A DNA stretch of 64,000 nt from Aulostomus chinensis (lineage: Eukaryota; Chordata; Actinopteri; Syngnathiformes; Aulostomidae): NCBI GenBank assembly GCA_037954235.1, contig JBBMOA010000018.1, positions 14,682,501 to 14,746,500 of the forward strand, given 5' to 3'. The position numbers were made by a program, and so were the translations under genes. Positions within the stretch are counted from its first letter, which is position 1; each line of letters opens with the position of its first letter. Shown here piece after piece: positions 14,101 through 23,819 of the stretch. Under the pieces are notes generated by a model. It was not told the DNA's origin, made no database searches, and saw only the letters and a program-made list of their open reading frames with translations.

Positions 14101-17100
14101 CTCCCCGTGCAAGTTGCAGAGTTTCGTTGTTATGAAGAGTGAGAGGGAGGGGAAACCTGATGATATTTGGAATGAGCAAACTTGTGTGTACACTTGGTCA
14201 CGCCAGACAACACTTACGACACATGATGTTGCTTTATACTGTGGTCAGGCTGAATACTCTTTTCTGATTGGCTGTCAGGGAGTTGAATAAAACCGTACGT
14301 ATGCACGAGTAGTTCGGCTCAGGCTTAATCGCTCGTTTGAAATTACTCCCCCAGCCAAGATGTTACCATGACAACTGCAAACTGTCAAAGCTTCCCTGGT
14401 AACGGCTGATTAACAACTCAAAGAATTAAAGACAAGTTTAAGAACATACCTGCAACACAGCATAACAGCACGGTGCGGCAGAGTAGCCTCAGTCTCGGGA
14501 CGTATCTGAACATGTGAATCGAGAGCCAACATTTAAGCTACTTTAGCGTCATTAACAAGTCTCTAAACGTAGCTTTATGGACAAACAATGTGTAAGTGCT
14601 CAGAACTGTGAGCATAAATCAAAATAAGTACATTACACGGCAAAATATAAAGTATGAACATCTGAACCATTTCAGAAAATAATTAATCATCCCAAACCGT
14701 GTTGGATGTCTTCTTACCAGTGTGTTGTCCTTTTTTTCCGCGCAGTTCACACCACTGCGCCGGGGGGTTGCACCCTTTTTCCGTAATTTAACAAGCTCAA
14801 ATCTACTCTGTACTCAATATTTTATTGACTTGAACTCCAATTTTATGGTTTCACTGCAGTTAAATCTGCTTTTTTTGAAAGTAGAAAACTGTACAAATTT
14901 CAAAACAATCTCTCATTGCAAATAACAGCATTTCAAGACAGCAAGCATCTGGAACTAGTTCCTGGAAGACAAAACACATTAAATTTTGACCAATGATTTT
15001 GGCAACCACCTTCATACAGCTGTTAAAATAACTCACGTATTTCTTCAAACTGTTTCATGTCCATGGCATAAGCGGGATAATCAACTCGTAGGTGTGTGTA
15101 GATATGGTTTTGGATTTACGACGCGGAGGCAAGGTGGTTATATACGCACACCTACTTGTTGATTATCTCTTACATACATCATGTGAAGACAACATAGTGT
15201 CATTTTGATGTAAATCTGATGATTTTTGTAACATCACGCTTCATCAAATGTGGGATAAAGAAAGTATCAGATAATGTGAAGTCCAGTTATTAAAGTTTAC
15301 TTTTCTATGGCAAAATATCAAAGTTTTACCACCTCACCATGGTAACACTGTGTGACTCATACTCTCCCAGTGCCCCAGCACCTGGTTTTTACGGTGTCTC
15401 TGACTAAATTTGAGACAGATCTGGCAAACGTCCTGGGTGAAGTACATTAAAGTGTAAAAAAAATAAGTAAAATAAAATCTGCCCTTAAATTTACTAGATT
15501 CTTTTCTGGCTCATTTTACACCCCTCCAACAAGTTTGATGACAACCAACATCATAGTTTTTGTGTAATCCTGCAAACAGGCTAACAGCAACAACAAACAA
15601 AGTCTGATAACTCATTCTGCTGACGTAAAGTTAATCCAGGGAAGTTCAGTGAAAATAAATCTGATATTCCTTGAAACAAACTAAAACATTCATTAATCAA
15701 ACCCAAAGCTGCATCACTTATAAAACGGAATTCTTTCAAGGCACTTTATCGCAGAAGAAACATCTGCTGCGTTTTTTTTTTTTTCTTCTCAGGGCTGCAA
15801 GATTTACATCTACAAAGAGAAATGGTTCCGATGAATACATCACGGGAAATGGGCTTTTTTCCTGATACACCATACTCTTTAATCCTGGTGAATTATTATG
15901 TTTATGTTGAATAATGTTATCAGTTTTTCAGCAGTGTCTATAGGACCACTTTGAAGGTCAGTTCAGAAACAAGAGCATGTTCTAATGATGACACTGTTAT
16001 AACAAATGTCTGAAAATGGCAACTTTGGATGTGGCTCCATCACTGTTTACATGTTTCTGTGCAGCCAGCTCTTTATCATATATCACAGGTTTGCAGGACT
16101 GAGCTGGTGCGTGCTGAGAGGCAGTGAGATTAGCAGAAGTACACTCTCCTCATTCACTTCTCCTCATGTGCAGGCTCTTTGTCAACTTCCCGTCATCAAA
16201 GCAGTTCTTCAGCCAGTTCAAGCACATCGAGGAGCAGGAGGAGCTAGAGCGGAGTACCCAGCTTAGGAAACACGCACGGAGAGTCATGAACGCCATCAAC
16301 ACACTGGTGGAGAACCTAGACAACTCAGACAAGGTGGCTTCAGTGCTGAAGCTGGTAGGAAAAGCCCACGCGCTCCGACACAAGGTGGAGCCTGTGTACT
16401 TCAAGGTAATGTGAGATTAGTACATTTAAGTTATTTAGTTACAACCTGCTGTAGAGCAGAAATGACACCAGTAGATTAGGGTTTCCTTCTTTTGAACTTT
16501 TGATGAAAATAATGTCTTTTTTCACTTAATAATAGTTAAACTGCCTTGAAAACATTTTCCCACACAGTGGTACCCTATGAAGTACAGTGGTACCCTAACT
16601 CCCTTAACCCTAGTATACACAGGGGTGATAAATGTTGAGGGAACATGGGCTCTCAGACCAAGCAGTGACAGGAACAAGCCTCTAGGGCACACCCAGATAG
16701 TGTCACAGACTGTTATTATTTCCTAGCTAACATGGAGTTTGCTGTTACAGTTCCTTTGCTGATGCTGTGTTCAGTTCGGTTGCTTGTGCAAACAGACACA
16801 ATTGGCCGTGTCTGCAGGTGAGGAGCCAGATGAGGACACGCGTCCTGGTGGTTGTATTAGCGCCTCCTCTAGCTGGTCAGGGTGTTTGTTTGGGGACCAG
16901 GGGGAACTGGGGGAATAGTGTGATCCAAAAGATGCAGCCAACGACAATGAAGAAAGAAGTATGTGGTACTCTAGAGTGCTCCCCAGAGCAGAGGAGCGGT
17001 GGAGCCACAACCAAGACAAATTGTGATTGGTGATGTCGAATCAGGGGACCAAAAAGGGGGAGAAAAGATACTCTTTTTTTTCTTTCTCTTCTGTTTGCAT

Positions 17101-17653
17101 CACACTGCCAGAAGGAACGGTTGGGTGGCGAAAACCACCTGATAGTTTGAGTGAGACCATTTTTTTTCAAACACTGCTGCTTATAAGGATTTAAAAAAAT
17201 GGCATTTGCCAGTGTTGCATCAGCGTTTCTTTTTCCAATCAAGGAATCCATATGTTACAGGTGGTTCCAATTCCACAGAGAGAGGGACAGAACCTACCCT
17301 GACATAGGGGTTACTGTTGATAAAACACTCATCAATTCCTGCATTCCAGAAATGCCAAAAAGGGGGTACTTTTTCCAGCAGTTATAGGTGCTAAGTAAAA
17401 GTTCCTCCAGTATGAAAACTATTTAGTACTATTTGCTACATCATAATAAATAAAGGAGTCTTGAATACTGCGTTTGTGTGTTCCCCAGATCCTGAGCGGT
17501 GTGATCCTGGAAGTCTTAGGCGAAGCCTTTCCTGAGGTTGTAACAGCAGATGTGGCGGCGGCGTGGACCAGACTCTTGTCTACGGTGTACTACAGTATCA
17601 CAGCCATCTACGAGGAAGTGGGATGGACAAAACTCTCGACCTCGACTGGGTGA
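11178..17653 (+). CDS. cygb2: Cytoglobin 2
   Basis: This is a hexacoordinate haem globin of the cytoglobin family (oxygen/NO chemistry, nitric oxide dioxygenase and nitrite reductase activity in homologues), expected to be cytosolic. Three coding exons, 11178-11320, 16174-16405 and 17489-17653, join in phase to 179 aa. The start MERMQGERELDHLERP matches the N-terminal extension typical of fish cytoglobin-2. The globin fold covers about residues 20-170. His81 (LRKHARR, distal E7) and His113 (GKAHALRHK, proximal F8) are present, as is Cys38 at B2 (YQNCDD). The residue aligned with human Cys83 is Arg83, so the intramolecular disulphide described for human CYGB cannot form. Compared with mammals, the C-terminal tail is short (TKLSTSTG). 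Intron positions follow the classic globin B12.2 and G7.0 pattern, without the extra 3' exon of mammals. An AG directly before the ATG could also mark a 5' UTR splice acceptor. Confidence 0.97.
11795..12070. repeat. Diverged dispersed repeat, copy A
   Basis: Blocks such as attaaag..caagcag.gat.agc, gagg.gaaacctgat.at.ttt, and ga.aacaaaatgtaactttgatgtaaat recur at 14060-14245 and 15165-15235 in the same intron and orientation. The copies are clearly related but too diverged to classify by eye. I see no coding capacity. Confidence 0.5.
13515..13560. repeat. (GA)n-rich purine tract
   Basis: This is an imperfect GA/GAAA array inside cygb2 intron 1. Confidence 0.9.
14060..14245. repeat. Diverged dispersed repeat, copy B
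   Basis: This segment matches the left part of copy A at 11795, sharing the ATTAAAG, AAGCAG and GAAACCTGAT blocks and the CAACACTTACG region in the same order. The right part of the family appears separately at 15165-15235 (catcatgtgaagacaacatag, tttgatgtaaat). Confidence 0.5.
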
Positions 17654-18188
17654 AGTGTTGTAATCCAGATTATCGGACCATCTTCAGACATGGATTTATA
17701 ATTGTTTGGCTGCATAAGAAAGACATCAAGGATTGATCTTCGTATTTACAGAACTTATCTGACAAATCTCAGAAATGCAGCTTTATGTAACTGATAATCG
17801 CGAGCTATGGAACATGCAGTGCAATCTGATGTAAACAATGTGTGAAGGGAGTAGAGGACGAATGAAGTGAAACTGAAAGCTCTCCTTGTTTTTGGGCGTA
17901 TTGTTTTAAAAGGATTAAACCATTTGAAGGACAGTGAAAAAACAGTGAGAACATAGTTCTACTTAAATCTAACAGAGGACAAGAGGACACATTTGACTTG
18001 AATGTGCCTTTGAATGAGCATGTACGTCTAAGAACTGCCATGTAAATACAATGCATTTAAAATGCCACGTGATGTTTCACCTGTTTTATCAGTCTGTATC
18101 GACGCCATCAGAACATCAAGAAACTTCTTTTTTAGTCGCTATCATTTTGTCATGATGATTCACCTTTGTATCTGTATTTAACATTTTT

Positions 18189-18194
18189 AATAAA
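18189..18194 (+). terminator. cygb2 polyadenylation signal
   Basis: A canonical AATAAA lies 536 bp after the cygb2 stop, just before an A-rich run. It is the first hexamer after the stop codon that is well placed for this gene, giving a 3' UTR of roughly 550 nt. Confidence 0.7.
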
Positions 18195-18282
18195 AAAAAA
18201 ATACAAAGATGTGATGATCCGATTCCTCTGCATTTCTACTTACGGCTTTGTTTCTTACCCTACTGCTCCCCTTTTCTCAGCT

Positions 18283-18292
18283 TGACTCAGCA
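18283..18292 (+). promoter_or_regulatory. NRL/MAF-like half site upstream of prcd
   Basis: TGACTCAGCA matches ten bases of the MAF/NRL recognition element (TGCTGACTCAGCA type). It lies about 590 bp before the prcd start codon and after the cygb2 poly(A) signal. The neighbouring photoreceptor gene makes NRL the more interesting candidate; AP-1 is the alternative reading. Confidence 0.3.
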
Positions 18293-18716
18293 GCGCCAAG
18301 TATAAGTGGCTCAGCTGCTTAGAGTCCCTATTAATCCGCTATGCTCACTCTTTTCATATCATACTGTACAAATGCCAGCCTGAAGGGACGTCATTATAGG
18401 CTATGGTATATTTAGCACGAGCTCCATGATGTCTACAATGTTCCAACCTTTCACAAAGTCGGTTTAAGCACAATAAAATGGCTTATCCAGATATAATCCA
18501 ATAATTTTTATAGATTATCCTTACTAAAACCTTGTTGCCTTACTGTTAAAGAGCCATTTTATTAAAGCTTTGCCATCTTCTTTTTAACAAAAATGTTTCT
18601 ATGTTGATTTGGTTTGCTGTGTTGGCGTGACGGTTGTTTTTAGAACAGAAACACACAGCAGGCGCTGTTTACCTCCTAGTCCTGCCAGCAAGATCTAACC
18701 CCCTCCTTGATCCTAG

Positions 18717-18736
18717 CTAATCCTTTGAGCTAATCT
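18717..18736 (+). promoter_or_regulatory. Paired CRX/OTX-like sites upstream of prcd
   Basis: CTAATCC at 18717-18723 and CTAATCT at 18730-18736 are two homeodomain K50 (CRX/OTX) motifs in the same orientation, 13 bp apart and about 150 bp before the prcd ATG. A third TAATCC is at 18332-18337. CRX-type sites are the hallmark of photoreceptor promoters. Binding is inferred, not shown. Confidence 0.4.
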
Positions 18737-18878
18737 CCCCAATCATGAGTGGCAGCCAAGAGGAAAGACAGGAATAGTCCGATAGTTACACCACAAACTT
18801 TGCCTTTTCTCTTCAAGGCATCTATGGGTGCAGAGGTCTCAGTGCTCTAACCGAGCAGGGGATCCTTGGTAGGAGAGC

Positions 18879-20505
18879 ATGTGTACCACCATGGTGGTCC
18901 TCACCACCATCGCGCTCATCCTGCGCCAGAGATTCTCCAACAAAATCAGGCCGTAAGTACTGGTTGTAGGCTGCCTTTTGATTCTCGCTTTGGTGATGAA
19001 ACTGAGAGTATCCAGCCATGAGAAACTATACTTTCAATTAAATGTAAAATAAATAAATAAATAAATAGATTTGATGTGTGGGGGAGTGAGAAACGTATCT
19101 GCATCACAAAGTTGAAATCCCTGTGTTTATTTTAGGGTTTGCCTTGAGCAAACATGGGTGGACCATGTGGCTTGATACGGTGTATTCACATGTCCTCATG
19201 ATGAAATGAATAGAGCATCTCAGCTCACGGCTCCTAATTGACTCAAAGTGCAATCTTCTCATCCCTCCGGGGCCTTGGTCGCCCCTCACACAGCAAATAG
19301 TGCCACGTGGCTTTACTGTGTAGCAGCATCGAGCATGTCAACAGCTACCGAGCTAATAAAGAGCGAGTCTAGCTAGCGCCGTCTGCCCTACAGACTAGCA
19401 ATGAGTTCAGCACAGAGATTTCATTATTAAGATGATGATGAATTTGATTCATGTTTTTACAAATATCTCTAAAAGACACAGTTTTAATGCAACTGAAAGA
19501 AGCGTCCAAATTAAATCGTTCTACATCATGTTTCTTTAGCTGTCTATTATAACTTTAAACAGCAGATTGACGTCTGACGCCAGCAGTTTCTTTTTATCAA
19601 GACATTGCATACTGTTCTTGTTTCCATCACTTTGCTTTGGCAGTGCTTTTGACAGTTTTTAGATTTTAAAAGAAACATCTTGTTTTATTGCTAAATGACA
19701 CATTTTACTGCTCTTTATTGATAAGTTGCTCACATTTTTTATAGTTTTGTGTTTTATGGCAACAATTTTTTTTTTACTGTATACATTGTATCTATGAGTT
19801 CATGTTTTTGAAGACAAAATTTTCCTCTTTTTTACCCTTAATATTTAGTTTAGTTTTTTTTTTTCCTCCATAGTACAGTGGTATAATCCGATGATGTGAA
19901 AGGAAAAGATATTTTGTAAAGGATGATTTGTTTGTCCACAGCATCCCGAAATGAAAATCAACGCAATTTTGTGGTCAAATTTCATCGTAAGAAGTTGAAA
20001 AAAAAAAAAAAAGTGTCACTTTGAGTACTTTGAGTATTACTGAATCAGGTATACTGTATCTAGAATAATTGCTATCATTGTGTTATCCATCGTTTAATCT
20101 AGAAATAAAGTCACTTTTTCCCATTTGTATACATAGTTTCTTCAGCCATAATTCTAATCACAATATTGTAGGCACTTGGGACACATTTTGTGAGACATGT
20201 CAGAGCACCAAAGATTGTACGTATAGATCGTACAGCTGTTTTTCAGTGATTTATTTTGGGTATGTCTTTCAAGGCGAGCCAAACCTCCCAGTTTCCCAGG
20301 CTTAAAGCCCCAAACATCTCACTTAACTGTGTCCAGATAGTATCTGTTTTATCACCAATTCAATCAGGGAGTGTGAAAATGAATGTGCTGCATTTAATTA
20401 ATAATGAGTAATGTGTTCTATGTGATTCGTCACAGGCAGGAAGCTGCTATTGAGAGAGAGGTGCCATACATGAAGAGCAACGGAGCAGCAGAAGTCCAAA
20501 AATGA
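18879..20505 (+). CDS. prcd: Photoreceptor disc component (progressive rod-cone degeneration protein)
   Basis: This is a very small palmitoylated protein of photoreceptor outer-segment discs; loss causes rod-cone degeneration in dogs and humans. Two coding exons, 18879-18952 (donor GTAAGT) and 20436-20505 (acceptor CACAG), join in phase to 47 aa plus stop. The N terminus MCTTMVVLTTIALILRQRF matches the family pattern. It has Met-Cys2-Thr-Thr, where Cys2 is the palmitoylation site altered in canine disease. A hydrophobic segment at residues 5-15 follows, then a basic membrane-proximal stretch (RQRFSNKIR, residues 16-24). The C-terminal half (PQEAAIEREVPYMKSNG) is acidic to polar. Human PRCD is 54 aa, so this copy is a few residues shorter. 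It lies directly downstream of cygb2, as PRCD lies next to CYGB in mammals. Neither exon alone would pass an ordinary ORF length filter. Confidence 0.9.
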
Positions 20506-20914
20506 CAAGAGTGAGCATTGCAGAGTAAGGAAAAGCAAAGAATATCACATTTGTGCGGCCGCAGAAGTTTTGAATGGATACTAAAACAGTTTGGTGTTGC
20601 GTGGCCAAAGTTTATTTTTAGACTTTTGGAGCCCTTTTTCCAGGCTTAAGCGAATTAAGCCTGGAAAAAAAAAAAGCACTTCATCTGGACAAAAAGTGAG
20701 TAACAATTTGGGTCAATGCTAAATTGAACTGAATTATCAAGTGGTAATGTAGTCAACGAAGGGTTGCTGGTCCACTCCCTGCTTCCTCCAGTGACCGTGC
20801 CTTGCTCTTGGCTGCTACTTTCTACAACCTTCGTCATCAGCGTGGACGGATGAAAAACAATAACTCGCCTTGAGTGGCAACTACGTCACAACTACTACTC
20901 CACAATTAGGCATG

Positions 20915-20918
<4 letters not shown>

Positions 20919-20973
<55 letters not shown>
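20919..20973. repeat. (GT)n microsatellite
   Basis: About 27 uninterrupted GT units lie between prcd and fbf1. Confidence 0.97.
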
Positions 20974-20975
<2 letters not shown>

Positions 20976-22403
20976 TAAAAAGTGGAGCATGTTCCAGAGG
21001 CATGGATGCATAAAGATGCCTTGCTGTCCCACATTTGGCTTTTAAGCACTGACTGCTACTCTGATGACACTAAATGATTCAGATGCAGAACAACGATCTA
21101 TCATCTCTCTTCGGGTGTGAGGTTATTATAAATACATCGCCTGCTCAAGCGCATGTGCAACAGCGACCTTCAGCTGCTGCATCTTACATGTTGTCTTTTA
21201 CTTATCTGAATCCTTTTTGATATAGGTAGATAAGTCCGGGTCATTTTATTCATTTATACATGATTGTGATTATGTAATTAAATAATTCACAGCTTTGCAT
21301 GTCAGCTGTCTCTTTGTCTGTGTGCCCCCCTCCTCTGTGGATGTGAAATTAGACCAGAGTAGGCTACTATCACAAGTCAAATCGGGTGAGCTCTGTTTTT
21401 GCTATATTTAAACAAAAGCAAATGGATCGAATCGCTAAATAAATGTGTCTATTCTCTGTTTGCAGTGACTCCTGCGATGAGGACCTATTTCCTCAGAGAC
21501 ATCCTGTCATCTCCTATTGTTGTCTCTCATCGAACTGATCCAAGATTCATCTGCACTTGACAGCTCACACCACAACTCCAACACGAAAAAAAGGGCTTGA
21601 AAGAAAAAAAGAAAAGGGCTGATTTGTACTGCAGATGCACTCAGTAACAGTGCAACAGGAGCAAACAGGCTGAGTGAACTTGGCTTGAACTTAAATTCCA
21701 GCTTCAGAGATGAAACTTGACAAATATGGTGTCTAAATGCTGTGCTTCATCATGAAGTAACATTACTTAAATTGTTGTTTGGAACTACTTGACAGTATGG
21801 TATGTGTCCTCAAGGTTTGACGTGAAACAAGTACCGTGCCTCCTCAAGAGAAGCAGACACAATCAGCGATTTGATTTCTTGTTTTGCTTGCCTTTAGCAA
21901 ATGTAATGAATGGTGTTAAACATGTGTGAGGAGCGCTGACCCGGCGTTTCTTAAACGTGGCTAATGTTATCTCTTAAGTGACCTGAATTCCTCTGATAGC
22001 CTACGTAGGCAGAAATGACATGTAAATACGGTCGCGATGAGAATCCAGAAATATCCTCAGTGATTAAATTAATAAATAATGTGTACGATATTTTGTGTGC
22101 TTTTGCGTGTTTGTGCACCAGAATATTGCAGTCAACATTTCTGAAGCGAAACAACAACAAAGTGGACCCAAACACCACATTACAAAATCATTCCCGCCCA
22201 TATTGATAATCGAATGCGCGCATACAGGACGACACACACCTGAGCGAGTACAGCGTCCGGGAACAGTGTTTTTATGCTTTTGATTTAAGTCTGTTAACAT
22301 TGCAGTTGAAATGCTCTGGACACAGATGTACCCGAATGTGAAATATGATGTGTTTTGACAAAATATTCCAACACTGGCAGAACAAATCCTCTTCTTTGTA
22401 CGT

Positions 22404-22458
22404 TTGTGTGCGTGCGTGCGTGCGTGCGTATGCGTGCGTATGCGTGCACGTGTGTGTT
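22404..22458. repeat. (GTGC)n / TGCG-type microsatellite
   Basis: An imperfect tetranucleotide array alternating GTGC and GTAT units. It is purine-pyrimidine alternating and so potentially Z-DNA forming. Confidence 0.85.
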
Positions 22459-23819
22459 GACACGATGATGAAAGAGGAAAAGACGATGTTGGCATATTTG
22501 TCTTATCCTAACTGTGAAATGCGTGAAATGCTTGTTTCGAGCTGGAGTGGCTGATAAGGAGTAGACTCACAGTTATTGAGCAATGTGCTTACGGAAGGAT
22601 GATTTGTCCAGTTATCACTGTGCTGATGAAGGTGCGACACCGTGCCCAAGACCTCAATGAATTAAATATAGGCGAGAGAAGATAAATTATGCAGATCTTC
22701 AGCTTGATTTGTTTTTGACTAATTTTCTGAGCTCTGATGCCACCTGGTGGGAATGTAGTGAAGATGTCAAAGAAAGCAGCAAGCATCTTCATGGGAACAA
22801 CAACTCTTTCATGGTGATTTTAAAGTGCTATCTCCAGGAATGGCAATACTGTTCTGGTCTGTTTATGGTTCAGGCTGAAGTATTTCATCTCCTATCAGAC
22901 AGACTGTGTTCACACTGACATCCATGTTCCCAGAGGATGAATCTGACTGAACTAGGTCAGTCCCTCCTAGTGCCACCAGCAGGTCAACATTTCAATCTAC
23001 AATCAAGTATATTAGAATCCGCTGAATGTCTTGGAACAAAATTTTGTACAGCTAAGAATTGTCCTATCCTATTGATTATGGTTATCCTTTCACTTCTCCA
23101 GTAGGACCACAATTAATTTGTTTTGGGTTTTTTAATGTAAAATATCTTTATTCCATTCCAGATAGATTCATGACCCTTATGAGCACTAAGAACATGTTTA
23201 AACAATCTTACACTTATTTGTAATCCTAACAAAATGTCAGTACTTTTGTTTATGACTAACTACCTTGACAATTTCATCCTTCCCACCCGCCTCAAATAGG
23301 CACAAAGCGTGCTAATTACGCTAATTTTCTGCTAACATGCTGATGTTGCGCCTTGTACCGAGCCCCTTAAAGAGGCTCAAAACTACACTACCCACAAGGC
23401 AGTGCCGCCGGTACAGGAAATCAATGTATCTTCTACCGCCAGCTGGTAAATCTCAAACGTTTGAGCTTGCGGGTGAAACAAAATTTCACCCACAAGTAAA
23501 TGCTAAACATAAGTTTATGCTATACGAATAAATAACGTTGGCTTGGGCGCGCGATACAGCTAATTTGCAATAGACGAGGCTTAGAATGGCGGTGTTATGC
23601 GTTTTTAAATTAAAGTACTAAAGGGAAACTGGCCAAAACTAGAATAGTAAACGTTGTTCTGGACTCCAACAATGACCGCCTGACTAACCATTGTGGTGTA
23701 TTTTTTGTCTGGACCACGAAATTCACCAAAAAATCTCGTTACCAATGGAGACGAGAGACGCTCGCTAGCTAGCTTAGCTAGCTTCTTCGTTCAAGGCTAC
23801 TAACGAGCTGAGATTCAAC

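Larger units (their letters stand above)
11321..16173 (+). other. cygb2 intron 1 (4.85 kb)
   Basis: This intron contains diverged copies of one dispersed repeat (about 11795-12070, 14060-14245 and 15165-15235) and a purine GA array at 13515-13560. It holds no exon-like sequence that continues a recognisable protein. Confidence 0.6.
20506..23819 (+). other. prcd 3' region and spacer before fbf1
   Basis: A GTGAGC donor at 20511, five bases after the prcd stop, and a TTTGCAG acceptor ending at 21465 could splice a 3' UTR exon beginning at 21466. This is inference from splice motifs only. The rest contains a TG array (20919-20973) and a TGCG array (22404-22458). I see no coding exon until the fbf1 start. 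Confidence 0.4.
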
